Notes under the pieces: model-generated
Told to the model about the DNA's origin: nothing
Database searches by the model: none
Seen by the model: the letters and a program-made list of their open reading frames with translations, nothing else
In this document: positions 52,427 through 61,336 of the stretch, in pieces
Position numbering within the stretch: the first letter of the stretch is position 1
Layout of the letters: every line of letters starts with the position of its first letter
Source of the DNA: Streptomyces sp. ISL-1
GTDB lineage: Bacteria; Actinomycetota; Actinomycetes; Streptomycetales; Streptomycetaceae
Direction of reading: 5' to 3'
DNA length: 64,000 nucleotides
Assembly (NCBI RefSeq): GCF_018614585.1
Contig: NZ_JAGGOI010000009.1
Coordinates: 1-64,000 of the forward strand
Made by a program: the position numbers and the translations under genes

Positions 52427-53425
52427 ATGCCCAAGCGCCCCATGCGTCTCGGCCTGTACGTCAATCTCTATGCGGACAAGGCCGAACGGCCCCGGCTCGC
52501 CGACGCCGTGGAGCAGGTGATTCTGGCTGAACAGGCCGGATTCGACTGGGTGGTGCTCGGCGAACGGCATCTGCACCGGCCCGGATACCACGAGGCCATC
52601 ACCTCGCTGGCGTATCTCGCCGCGCACACCGAGCGGATCGGACTCGCGACGGCCGGGCTGATCGCGCCCGTCTACCAGCCGGTGTGGCTGGCCGAGACCC
52701 TCGCGCACATCGACGTGCTGTCGGGAGGGCGGCTCACGGCGGGATTCGTACTGGGCTACCGGCCCGAGGAGTTCACGCTCTACGGCACCCAGCCGCGCGA
52801 GCGCGTGTCGCGCTTCGAGGAGTGCCTGGAGCTTGTCACCCGGTTGTGGACGGAGGAAGAGGTCACCCACCACGGCCGCTGGACCTCGCTGGACGAGGCC
52901 TTCCTGTCGCCGCGTCCGGTGCAGTCCCCGCGCCCCCGGATCTGGAACGGCGGACGGGTGTCGGCGGCTCTGGAGCGTACGGCAAGGATGTGCGACGGCT
53001 GGACGACCTCCTTCAACGAACTCGACTCCGAACTCCCGGGAAAGGTCGCGGAGTACCTCTCCTACCCGCGCGGCGCGGCGAGTCTGGGCTCGGAGGTCAT
53101 CGTCTGCCGCGAGGGCTATGCCGCGCCCACCTCGCAGCAGGCCCGCTCCGCCCTGGAGGCCCCGCTGCGCGGTCTGTACGACGCCTACGGCGACTGGAAG
53201 CGCACCTCGGCCGATGCCGCGCGCTACGCACAGCCGTGGCAGGACATCGAGGCGCGCTCCGTGATCGGCTCGGTGGACCAGTGCGTCCAGCGTCTGGGGG
53301 CGTACGGCGAGATGGGCGCCGACGGTGTGGTGCTGCGTATCCAGCCGCCGGGCATGCCCCAGACGGACGCCCTGAGCGCGATCGAGGCGTTCGGGTCCGA
53401 GGTGCTGCCGCGTCTCAGCGGCTGA
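52427..53425 (+). CDS. LLM-class flavin-dependent oxidoreductase
   Basis: This 332-residue luciferase-like TIM barrel has FDWVVLGERHLHRPGYHEA, IGLATAGLIAPVYQPVWLAE and SGGRLTAGFVLGYRPEEF. Such enzymes use reduced flavin (FMN or F420) for monooxygenation or dehydrogenation. The start is only 15 nt after the operator, so repressor binding would cover the promoter or transcription start. The 3' end overlaps the convergent aminotransferase gene by 11 nt. Confidence 0.9.
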   Translation: MPKRPMRLGLYVNLYADKAERPRLADAVEQVILAEQAGFDWVVLGERHLHRPGYHEAITSLAYLAAHTERIGLATAGLIAPVYQPVWLAETLAHIDVLSGGRLTAGFVLGYRPEEFTLYGTQPRERVSRFEECLELVTRLWTEEEVTHHGRWTSLDEAFLSPRPVQSPRPRIWNGGRVSAALERTARMCDGWTTSFNELDSELPGKVAEYLSYPRGAASLGSEVIVCREGYAAPTSQQARSALEAPLRGLYDAYGDWKRTSADAARYAQPWQDIEARSVIGSVDQCVQRLGAYGEMGADGVVLRIQPPGMPQTDALSAIEAFGSEVLPRLSG

Positions 53426-54581
53426 ACGGGCGCTGCCGGAAGACCTGCTGGACGAGGAGCGCGGCGCGGGCGATGTCCGCCATGGCCGCGTTGTCGGCCA
53501 TCAGCATCGGCTGGCGTACCCAGACGACCGTGTCCTCGGCCGCCTCGGCGACCGGACACGGACGCATCCGCGCGGTGTAGGGAGCAAGCGAGGGCTCGTG
53601 GGTCAGCGAGCGGTATCCGGCGTCGAGGGGGATGCCCTCGGCGGTCATGGCTGCCAGAAACGCCCCTTTGGGGTGACCGCCGAATGCCGGCGGGTCGTAG
53701 CGCAGTGGGGCGAAGTGCCAGGTGTGCCGGGTGGTACCGGCCGGAGCCGGAACCGGGTCAAGGCCCTCCACCTCCTCCAGCGCGCGGCCGAGCGCTGTCG
53801 CCCGTGCCGCCCTGTGCTCCAACTGGCCTTCGAGCAGCGCCAGTTGCGGATGGAGCAGAGCGGCCTGGAACTCCGTCATCCGTAGATTCCAGCCGAGCTC
53901 CGGGTGCTCGTACCAGTCGCCCTCGATCCGGCGCCCGACATTGTGCATCGACCAGAGCCGCTCGTACACCTCCCGGTCGTCGCTCACCACGATGCCGCCC
54001 TCGCCCGCCGTCATCGCCTTGCCGGACTGGAAGCTGAAGCAGGCGGCGTCCCCGAGGACGCCCGCCTCACGCTCATGCCGACGCGCGCCGTGTGCCTGGG
54101 CCGCGTCCTCCACGACGGCGAGGCCGTGGCGCTCCGCGACGGAGCCGACCGCTTCCATGTCCGCGGGCGCGCCGGCGAGATGCACCGGCATGACGGCCTT
54201 GGTGCGCGGCCCGGCCAGCCGGTCCGCCGCTTCCGGGTCCAGGTGCAGCGTGGCCGTCACATCGGCGATGACCGGGGTTGCCCCGGCGAGTACGACCGCG
54301 GTGGCGCTGGCCACGAACGTATAGGCGGGCACGATCACTTCGTCCCCCGGCCGCACACCCAGGGCGCGCAACGCCAGGAAGAGCGCCACCGTCCCGTTCA
54401 CCGTGCAGACGCCGTGCGCGGCGCCGACGCTGTGGGCGAAGGCCGCAGCGAATGCCTCGGTCTCGCCGCCCGCGGTCGCTCCCCACTTTCCGCTGTCCAG
54501 CACCCGCAGCAGCCGCTCTCGCTGCTCCTCACCGGCCGGCGGGGGCCACTGCGGCCACCCTTCGGTGCGTACGGGCGTCAT
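53415..54581 (-). CDS. DegT/DnrJ/EryC1/StrS aminotransferase (cassette 2)
   Basis: This 388-residue PLP enzyme has Schiff-base Lys188 in FSFQSGKAMTAGEGG and GVRPGDEVIVPAYTFVAS. The FSFQ-GK-TAGEGG segment resembles AHBA synthase-type members more than the cassette 1 enzyme does. The start overlaps the amidohydrolase stop (ATGA). It is the distal gene of the reverse-strand transporter operon. Substrates probably differ between the two DegT enzymes. Confidence 0.9.
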   Translation of the reverse strand: MTPVRTEGWPQWPPPAGEEQRERLLRVLDSGKWGATAGGETEAFAAAFAHSVGAAHGVCTVNGTVALFLALRALGVRPGDEVIVPAYTFVASATAVVLAGATPVIADVTATLHLDPEAADRLAGPRTKAVMPVHLAGAPADMEAVGSVAERHGLAVVEDAAQAHGARRHEREAGVLGDAACFSFQSGKAMTAGEGGIVVSDDREVYERLWSMHNVGRRIEGDWYEHPELGWNLRMTEFQAALLHPQLALLEGQLEHRAARATALGRALEEVEGLDPVPAPAGTTRHTWHFAPLRYDPPAFGGHPKGAFLAAMTAEGIPLDAGYRSLTHEPSLAPYTARMRPCPVAEAAEDTVVWVRQPMLMADNAAMADIARAALLVQQVFRQRPFSR

Positions 54582-55330
54582 CTCAGACCCTTCAGCAGGC
54601 GGTCCATGGTCCCGTGCAGAATCTGCGCCCGGTCCGCCTCGTCGAGGTCGGCGAGCAGTACGCGCCCGAGTCCCACCCTCAGATCGAGGAAGACGGCGTC
54701 GGAGCCGAAAACGATGCGCTCGGCCCCGGCCTCGGCGACCAGCCGTAGCAGATGGCGGGTGGTCATCCGGGTGCCGCAGGTCTCCAGGACCAGGTTGGGA
54801 CAGCGGGCCGCGGCTTCGGCGGCGGGTGCGAAGCCGCTGGTCCACAGGCCCGAGTGGCCCATCAGAAGCGGCAGTTCCGGGTAGCGGGGGGCGACGGCCG
54901 CGAAGCGCACCGGGTCGGAGAAGGCCGATGCGTGCTGGCTGTGCGCGAGCACAATGCGGCCGCGGTCGGCGGCGATGTCGAAGGCCGGGGCGTAGGCGGG
55001 GTGGTCGAGCGGGAGTTCATGAACTTCGGGGTGGAGCTTGACCCCGATGACGCCCGGCGCGTCCATCAGGTCGCGCAGCCGGGCCGGGGCCTGGGGATCG
55101 TGCGGATTGAAGACGGCGTAGCCGAGGAGGCGTCCGGGGTGCTGTGCGAGATCGGTGAGCAGCAGGGCGTTTCCGGCGCGGGCGTCGGGGCCGACGGCCA
55201 GCAGATGCGAGACACAGGCGATGGCGACGCCGCACCGGTCCATGACGTCGACGAGGCTGCGGGCGGAGCCGTCCGGGATGGCGAAGTCGGACCAGCGCCC
55301 GAGATGGCCGTGGGCGTCGATGACGGTCAT
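54578..55330 (-). CDS. Amidohydrolase_2-family metal enzyme (cassette 2)
   Basis: This 250-residue protein has DAHGHLG (HxH intact), LAHSQH, LLMGHSGL, and Asp in IVFGSDAV, so all metal ligands are present. It is a close counterpart of the cassette 1 enzyme at 50323. It is coupled by ATGA overlaps to the degenerate paralogue upstream and the aminotransferase downstream. Confidence 0.88.
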   Translation of the reverse strand: MTVIDAHGHLGRWSDFAIPDGSARSLVDVMDRCGVAIACVSHLLAVGPDARAGNALLLTDLAQHPGRLLGYAVFNPHDPQAPARLRDLMDAPGVIGVKLHPEVHELPLDHPAYAPAFDIAADRGRIVLAHSQHASAFSDPVRFAAVAPRYPELPLLMGHSGLWTSGFAPAAEAAARCPNLVLETCGTRMTTRHLLRLVAEAGAERIVFGSDAVFLDLRVGLGRVLLADLDEADRAQILHGTMDRLLKGLR

Positions 55331-56046
55331 GGATCTTCGGCCTCGCCGAGCAGCCGCAGGGCGTTGCCGCCCGCGATGAGGGCGGTCTCGGAGTCCGGCA
55401 GCGCCAGGGTGTCCAGCTGGAAGCGAGGTCCGGCGTCGTCGGTGACGGGTGCGCCCGTGCCGAACAGGACGCGGCGGGCTCCGTACCGTCCGGCGAACCA
55501 CTCGACCTGCAGATGTCCGGTCAGCGTTGAGGTGTCGACGTACAGCTCTCCGTGCCGGTCCATGAGTTCGGCGAGTTCGCGCAGGCTGCGGTAGCCGGTG
55601 CCGGTGAGGATGATCCGCAGGGTGGGCAGGGCGCTCGCCAGCTGATCGATCTCGGCTGCGGTCACGGTCTCCCAGCCGAGCAGGACCGTGGTGCGCGTCC
55701 TCGCGAGCGCGGCGGCGAGCGCAAGGGCGTACCCGCCGGTGAGGGACCAACGGTGCTCGCCGGGGCACAGCCGCACCAGTCCGCCGCTGCCCTGCCACTC
55801 GGCGGTGCCGAGCGGCCCGGGAATCAGCACCGGCACCGGCCGCAGCCGTACGCCATCGGTCTCCTCGACCGCGGTGAGCGACTCGTTGCCGTCGCGCGGA
55901 TCGCCGTAAACGGCATGTGTGTGGACCACGCAGGCGCTGTCGATGCGCAGCCGGTCGAGTTCGCCGACGAGCCCGGCCGGGTCCCGGCTCGCCACCTCGT
56001 CGTACGGCAGCGGGCCGAGCAGCCGGTTGATGTCGACGACGGTCAT
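55327..56046 (-). CDS. Amidohydrolase-like protein lacking HxH (pseudoenzyme, cassette 2)
   Basis: This 239-residue protein starts MTVVDINRLLGPL, where active members have DxHxHxG: Asn7 and Leu9 replace the two His. The distal motif is VLFGTGAP, without the usual Asp. The tail GGNALRLLGEAE is typical of the family, so the fold is kept while the metal site is lost. It mirrors the degenerate protein of cassette 1 and is again coupled to a canonical member. Confidence 0.65.
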   Translation of the reverse strand: MTVVDINRLLGPLPYDEVASRDPAGLVGELDRLRIDSACVVHTHAVYGDPRDGNESLTAVEETDGVRLRPVPVLIPGPLGTAEWQGSGGLVRLCPGEHRWSLTGGYALALAAALARTRTTVLLGWETVTAAEIDQLASALPTLRIILTGTGYRSLRELAELMDRHGELYVDTSTLTGHLQVEWFAGRYGARRVLFGTGAPVTDDAGPRFQLDTLALPDSETALIAGGNALRLLGEAEDP

Positions 56047-56059
56047 GTCTTGTGGCCGC

Positions 56060-56863
56060 TCATGTCTTGAGACCGGTGGTGGCGATCGAGTCGGTCAGAT
56101 ACCGCTGCAGGAGTCCGAAGACGAGCAGACAGGGGATCACGGTGATGGTCGCCCCGGCCATGATCTGGTTGACCGCGACGTTCTCGCCTTCGAGGGTGGC
56201 GAGGCCGACCGTGAGCGTGCGCATCTCGGAGGACTGGCCGATGACGAGCGGCCACAGGAAATCGTTCCAGTGCCAGAGGAAGACGAAGACGCCGAGGGTC
56301 GCCAGCACCGGCCGGATCAGCGGGATGACGACGGTGGTGTAGATGCGCCACTCCGAGGCGCCGTCGATCTTCGCTGCCTCGAAAAGTTCGTCGGGCAGCT
56401 GGTGAATGAACTGCCGCATGAGGAAGACGGCCTGGGAGTTGGCGAGGGTCGGCACGATCATTCCCCAGTACGTGTCGACGCCGCCCAGCTCCGAGACGAG
56501 GATGTAGTACGGGATGAGGGTGGCCTGGAACGGCACCATCAGGGTCGCCAGGAACGACCAGAACAGCACCTCGCGGCCGGGGAACCGCTTCTTGGCGAAG
56601 GCGTATCCGGCCATGGACGAGAACAGCAGGATGAGCGCGACGGAGACCACTGAGTAGATCAGTGAGTTGACCGCCCAGCGCATGATGTCCGCGCCGGCGA
56701 GGACGTCGGAGAAGTTCCGCCAGGTGGCCCGGGTCAGGTCGAACGCGCCAGGCAGCGTCTGCCCGCCGGGCGGCGCGAAGGCGACGAGCACCATCACCAC
56801 GAAGGGGATGACGGTCACGAGCGCCACCAGGACGAGCAGAACGGGCAGTCTCAGCCGCGCCAT
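56060..56863 (-). CDS. ABC sugar permease, MalG/CUT1 type
   Basis: This 267-residue protein has six TMs and the EAA loop (DELFEAAKIDGASEWRIYTTVVIPLIRP) of MalG-like permeases. ATG 56863 overlaps the stop of the first permease; frames extending beyond it overlap that gene. It is third in the operon SBP, permease, permease. Confidence 0.93.
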   Translation of the reverse strand: MARLRLPVLLVLVALVTVIPFVVMVLVAFAPPGGQTLPGAFDLTRATWRNFSDVLAGADIMRWAVNSLIYSVVSVALILLFSSMAGYAFAKKRFPGREVLFWSFLATLMVPFQATLIPYYILVSELGGVDTYWGMIVPTLANSQAVFLMRQFIHQLPDELFEAAKIDGASEWRIYTTVVIPLIRPVLATLGVFVFLWHWNDFLWPLVIGQSSEMRTLTVGLATLEGENVAVNQIMAGATITVIPCLLVFGLLQRYLTDSIATTGLKT

Positions 56864-57813
56864 CAGTCCGCCTCCCTTCCGATGAGCCGTCGCTGGACGA
56901 GCGAGAAGATCAGTACGACTACGAAGAGCACCAGGCCGATCGCGCTCGCATACCCGAAGTCGAAGAACTTGAAGCCGGAGTCGTAGAGGAAATAGACGAG
57001 CGAGTAGCTGGAGCGCACGGGTCCGCCGGCCGTCATCACATACATCTGGTCGAAGACCTGGAAGGAGCCGATGGCCTCGATGACGAGGACGAAGAACAGC
57101 ACCGGCCGCAGCAGCGGAAGAGTCACCCAGCGAAATCGCTGCCATCCGTTCGCCCCGTCGATGGTGGCCGCCTCGACGACGTGCTGCGGGATGGACTGGA
57201 GTCCGGCCAGCAGGATCAGCATCGAGTAGCCGAACCCCTTCCACGCGGAGGTGACCGCGATGGAGGGCAGGACGAGGTGCTCGTTGCCGAGGAAGTCGAC
57301 CGGGCCGAGGGAGAGGACGCCGAGCACGGCGTTGAGCAGACCGTCCTGGACCTCGTAGATCCACTTCCAGATGACGGCGGCCAGCACGATGCTGGTGACG
57401 TACGGCAGGAAGAACACCCCTCGGAAGAATCCGCGCGCCCAGACGGTGCGGTGCAGCAGCAGGGCCGTGCCCAGGGAGAGCAGGACGGTCAGCGGCACGA
57501 AGAACACGGTGTAGAGGGCGGTGACGCCCAGACTGGTCCAGAACAGGTCGTCGTCGAGGAGACGGGAGTAGTTCTCGGCCCCGATGAACTGCCATTCGCC
57601 GTTCAGCCGGTAGTCGGTGAGCGAGAGGAACGCGGCACCGAGGGTCGGTCCGAAGCGGAAGACGATGAACAGCAGCAGCATCGGGGCCACGAAGACGAGC
57701 CCGACGCGGGCCTCGCGCCGTCGTACGGCCCTGCTGAAAGAGCTCCTGCCGGGCGGGGCCACCTGGGGAGGGGCCTCGTCCGGGGAGGTCTTGGTCAGCG
57801 ACGTCTGGCTCAA
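56863..57813 (-). CDS. ABC sugar permease, MalF/CUT1 type
   Basis: This 316-residue protein has an N-terminal cytoplasmic tail, six TMs, and the EAA loop (HVVEAATIDGANGWQRFRWVTLPLLRP). It overlaps both neighbours. No ATPase gene is present in the block; CUT1 systems of Streptomyces commonly share the housekeeping MsiK ATPase. Confidence 0.93.
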   Translation of the reverse strand: MSQTSLTKTSPDEAPPQVAPPGRSSFSRAVRRREARVGLVFVAPMLLLFIVFRFGPTLGAAFLSLTDYRLNGEWQFIGAENYSRLLDDDLFWTSLGVTALYTVFFVPLTVLLSLGTALLLHRTVWARGFFRGVFFLPYVTSIVLAAVIWKWIYEVQDGLLNAVLGVLSLGPVDFLGNEHLVLPSIAVTSAWKGFGYSMLILLAGLQSIPQHVVEAATIDGANGWQRFRWVTLPLLRPVLFFVLVIEAIGSFQVFDQMYVMTAGGPVRSSYSLVYFLYDSGFKFFDFGYASAIGLVLFVVVLIFSLVQRRLIGREAD

Positions 57814-59066
57814 CGCTGCCGCGCCAGGAGGTCGTCGGCCTGCTCGGCCGCCGCGTCGAGGGCTTGCTTGGGGGTCTTCTTGCCGGTCAGCGCGGCCTGG
57901 ATCTCAGGCGCGATCAATGACATCAGCTGGCGTGCGGTGGGGTTGGGCTCACCGGGGTAGACGTTGGCGAGCGCCTGCTGGAACTCCTTGGCGTGCGGGG
58001 CGTCGCTCGGCACGGTGACATCCGTACGCGGCGAGAGGAAGCCGCTGGCCTTGCCCATGCTCTGAAGCTGTTCCGGCTTCGTCATGAAGGCGAGGAACTT
58101 CTCCGAGCCGGAGACGTTCTTGGACTTGGCATTGATGCCGAGCCCGCCGGGGATGCCGAAGGTCACCTGCTTGGCCCCGGTGAGCGGCGGGCCGACGACG
58201 ACGTTCTCCGCGCCCCAGGCCTGGGCCGCGGTCGCCGCGTCCGCGGGGGTGTTGGAGAAGCCCATCGCCGCCTGCTGCTTGCCGAGCGCCTGGTCGGCCA
58301 CGATGTTCGAATTGCTGAGGGCCGACTTGGGGATCGCGCCGGCCTTGTACAGGTCGGTGATGAAGGTGAGGGCCGCGACGCCCTCGGGCGCGTTGAAGGC
58401 GGCCTTCTTGCCGTCGTCGGTGAAGACGTTGCCGCCCGCCTGCCAGAGCAGGGGGTAGAAGTTGAGGTTCTGTGTCGCTTCATTGCCCGCGGAGTAGTCG
58501 AGGGCCGCGGCGCCGGCCTGCTTCAGTTTGGGCGCGGCCGCCTTGATCTCGTCCCAGGTGGCCGGGGGCTTGGTGATGCCCGCCCGGTCCAGCAGCTTCT
58601 TGTTGTAGAGCGTGGTGGTGACGGTGTGGTAGATCGGCGCCGCGTAGATCTTGCCGTCCTGCTTCATGGCTTCGAGGGCGGCGGGGAGGAACTTGTCCTC
58701 GGTGCCCTTGAGCGCCCCGTCGACCGGCCTGATGGCTCCATTGCTCAGATACTGCGGGATCTGGTCGGGGCCGAGCAGCACGACGTCCGGGCCCTTGCCG
58801 CCGCTGAGCGCGGTGGCGAGCTTCTCGTCGCGGTTGTCCCACGGCTGCTGCTCGACGGTGAGCTGCACACCGGGCTCGGCCTTGGCGAAGTCCTTCTCGA
58901 TCTGTGTCCAGTAGGCGGTGTTGGCCGTGGGGTCTGCGATCACCGGGTACATCCAGACGGTGACCTTCTTCGACCCCGAGCTGCTGTCACCGCCGCACCC
59001 GGTGATCAGGGCGGCGAGCGTGAGCAGCGCGAGTGGTGCGGCGGCGCGCTTGAAGCCTGTCTTCAT
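57810..59066 (-). CDS. Extracellular solute-binding lipoprotein (CUT1 family)
   Basis: This 418-residue protein has a signal peptide with lipobox LITGC (Cys24). The mature part is typical of family 1 solute-binding proteins (WDNRDEKLATALSGGKGPDVVLLG). It binds the imported ligand, probably a sugar or sugar-like oligomer. It is the first gene of the six-gene operon ending with the second aminotransferase. Promoter and operator lie just upstream (59115-59158). Confidence 0.93.
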   Translation of the reverse strand: MKTGFKRAAAPLALLTLAALITGCGGDSSSGSKKVTVWMYPVIADPTANTAYWTQIEKDFAKAEPGVQLTVEQQPWDNRDEKLATALSGGKGPDVVLLGPDQIPQYLSNGAIRPVDGALKGTEDKFLPAALEAMKQDGKIYAAPIYHTVTTTLYNKKLLDRAGITKPPATWDEIKAAAPKLKQAGAAALDYSAGNEATQNLNFYPLLWQAGGNVFTDDGKKAAFNAPEGVAALTFITDLYKAGAIPKSALSNSNIVADQALGKQQAAMGFSNTPADAATAAQAWGAENVVVGPPLTGAKQVTFGIPGGLGINAKSKNVSGSEKFLAFMTKPEQLQSMGKASGFLSPRTDVTVPSDAPHAKEFQQALANVYPGEPNPTARQLMSLIAPEIQAALTGKKTPKQALDAAAEQADDLLARQR

Positions 59067-59114
59067 GGGGGCCTCCGGAAGGCCTGGAGAAGGGGAGCCA
59101 GAGCCCGGCTCAGT

Positions 59115-59158
59115 TTCGGCCTGGGCCGAAACTAGCCGGGCGGTTTTGGCATGTCAAT
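59115..59158 (-). promoter_or_regulatory. Promoter with overlapping operator copy 4
   Basis: On the reverse strand, TTGACA (59158-59153), 17 nt, then TAGTTT (59135-59130) form a near-consensus promoter. The last TTT of the -10 begins the operator TTTCGGCC-TG-GGCCGAAA (59115-59132), which has perfect 8-bp arms. The layout equals that at 48364. Confidence 0.8.
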
Positions 59159-59221
59159 GCCTCGTTGACGGGGCGTCAATGTCGCGAGGCCAGATCGGGG
59201 ATCGGGTCGGGAGATCGGACT

Positions 59222-59273
59222 GGGATCAGGCAGGGGTCGGGCCGGGATCAGGCAGGGGTCGGGCGGGGATCAG
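59222..59273. repeat. 22-bp tandem repeat
   Basis: GGGATCAGGCAGGGGTCGGGC(C/G) occurs twice in tandem (59222, 59244) with a partial third copy that runs into the stop codon of the propeller gene. Confidence 0.85.
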
Positions 59274-61306
59274 TGCCGGGGATCGACGACGAACAGCTCG
59301 GCGACACGGTTGAAGTAGAGCCGCCCATCCTGATGCCCCGTCAGCCGCCGGTGCGGATACGCCACGATCAGCACCGGGTCGCGGTGCGGGGCGAACGGAT
59401 CGATGCGGTATATCAACCCCCCGTCCACGCTCACGTACAGCTTCGAGCGCGACACCACGATCGAGCCTCCGGTGCTCCTGGTGCCCAGCTCGTAGCGGTG
59501 AACGATCCGTTGGCTCTGCCGGTCGACGGCGAAGAGCGTGTGCCCGGCTAGCCCCCACAGCCTCCGGTCGGGGCCGATGGCCAGAGCGCTGACCGTCCCC
59601 TCCGTGCTGACCGGCTCGAACTCCCAGAGCTTCTGGCCGCGGTCCACGTCCCAGGCGAAGACCGCGCCCGCCTTCCTGGTGGGCGGCGTGGTGCTGAGCC
59701 CACCGGTCACGGACCCGCCGCCGTAGACCACGCCGTCGTACGCGGCGAGCGCGAAGAGGCTCTGGTCCTGGGAGACATTGCGGGTGAACTGCCAGTCGCG
59801 GGACGACGGATCGTAGATGGCGAGCCCGCCGCCGAGCCGGTCGCCGGACGGGACGGTGCCCACGGCGATCTTCCCGTCCTCCGCCTCGGCGAGGCATTTA
59901 CTGCGGGCCTGCAGCTGTGAGCCCAGGTTGAAGATGAGCTCGGGGTTGGGGGTGGTTCCCGGCGGGCCGCCGGGTGAGTACTCGGGGCTGTTCCAGGGCT
60001 TGTCCGGCCAGTAGCGGTAGAGCCTGGACTCGGGGTAGACGCCGAGCCAGACCGAGCCGTCCGAGGACTGGAGGATCGATTCGATCTGCGCGAAGCGGTG
60101 GAACGAGGATGCCCCGGTGTCCGTACGGACCGCGCCCAGGCCGCCGTTGAGGAACCCGCCGGCGTAGACGGTTCTGCGCCCGCCCCCGGCCACCGCCAGA
60201 ATCTCTATGGGCTCCTTGCGGACCTTGGTGTCCAGGATCGCGTGCGCCCCCGTGGTGGGGTTGTAGCGGAACATCTCGCCGCGCCAGAGCGTGCCGACGA
60301 CGCTGCGTCCCGGATAGTCCGCGACGCCAAGTTCGGCCCAGCCGATGGCGCGGGTGTTCTGCACCTTGCCGGTGAGGGTGAGGCCGGTGCCGGTGAGCTG
60401 TTTGGTGGCCGGGTCGTAGCGGCGCAGTTCGCCACGCTGGATGAGGTGGATGCCGCCGCCGGAGTCGGGCGGGGCGATCTTCAGGCCGTGTGCGTCGGGG
60501 ATCTCGTCGGTCCAGGCGCGCGCGGCGAGGTCGTAGACGAAGAGCGGACCGGGCAGGTCGGAGCCGATCCGCGCGTACAGCCGTCCGCCCAGGGCGTCCA
60601 GGTCGTATACGGCCTTGCCCTCTATGGAGCCGAGGCCGGGCGGCTTGGGGAGTTCGGTGACCGAACCGGTCACCGGGTCCAGCTCGGCGATGTGTGCCGC
60701 GGCGTACGATCCGGAGTAGACCTTGCCGCCGGCGCAGGCGATGCTCCGCACATACGTCTGACCCGCGACGACCTGTCCGAAGTCGGTGTACTCCTTGGTC
60801 GCCGGGTCGAAGCGGAAGACCTTTCCGCCGGGGAAGGTGCCGCCCCAGATCTTGCCGGCGGCGTCGGAGGTCAGCGACCAGATGAAGGTCTGCCCGGCGA
60901 GCGGCAGGCCGAGGTCCTCGGCGACGTCACCGCCGCCGGGCCGCCAGCGGTAGAGATGAGCGTTGCCGTAGGTCCCGGCGTACACCCCGTCGGGCGCGGC
61001 GGCGACGGCCCAGGAGCCGTCGGCTCCGGTGAGGGGCGCGCTGACCAACTGTTCACCGGTGGCCGGGTCGATGGCGTTGAGGTAGGCGGGCTTGCCCGTC
61101 GACACATTCCACAGAGCCGGTTTGCCACCCGGCCCCGGAGCGACCGTGCCGCCCAGGAGCAGGACATCAGCGAGCGGTACACCCAGCGATACGGGGTCGC
61201 GCATCAGCGCCTCCTCGGCGGACGCGGTGCTCGGAGCTGCTAATGACAGTACAGAGGCGGACAGTGCTGCGGTCGAGCCGGCGAGAAACGCTCGTCGCGT
61301 CGTCAC
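59270..61306 (-). CDS. Tat-exported PQQ-like beta-propeller protein
   Basis: This 678-residue protein starts with a twin-arginine signal (TTRRAFLAG, then a hydrophobic stretch and an Ala-x-Ala site near residue 30). Many blade-like repeats follow (WRPGGGDVAEDLGLP, YRIDPFAP). GTG 61306 has GGAGG 11 nt upstream; GTG 61318 lies on the ribosome site, so I reject it. Codon 22 is TTA (61243-61241). It may bind or process an extracellular substrate imported by the adjacent ABC system. Operator copy 5 precedes it. Confidence 0.8.
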   Translation of the reverse strand: MTTRRAFLAGSTAALSASVLSLAAPSTASAEEALMRDPVSLGVPLADVLLLGGTVAPGPGGKPALWNVSTGKPAYLNAIDPATGEQLVSAPLTGADGSWAVAAAPDGVYAGTYGNAHLYRWRPGGGDVAEDLGLPLAGQTFIWSLTSDAAGKIWGGTFPGGKVFRFDPATKEYTDFGQVVAGQTYVRSIACAGGKVYSGSYAAAHIAELDPVTGSVTELPKPPGLGSIEGKAVYDLDALGGRLYARIGSDLPGPLFVYDLAARAWTDEIPDAHGLKIAPPDSGGGIHLIQRGELRRYDPATKQLTGTGLTLTGKVQNTRAIGWAELGVADYPGRSVVGTLWRGEMFRYNPTTGAHAILDTKVRKEPIEILAVAGGGRRTVYAGGFLNGGLGAVRTDTGASSFHRFAQIESILQSSDGSVWLGVYPESRLYRYWPDKPWNSPEYSPGGPPGTTPNPELIFNLGSQLQARSKCLAEAEDGKIAVGTVPSGDRLGGGLAIYDPSSRDWQFTRNVSQDQSLFALAAYDGVVYGGGSVTGGLSTTPPTRKAGAVFAWDVDRGQKLWEFEPVSTEGTVSALAIGPDRRLWGLAGHTLFAVDRQSQRIVHRYELGTRSTGGSIVVSRSKLYVSVDGGLIYRIDPFAPHRDPVLIVAYPHRRLTGHQDGRLYFNRVAELFVVDPRH

Positions 61307-61336
61307 AGGGGGTAACACCTCCGAAAGGAAGGGGAG

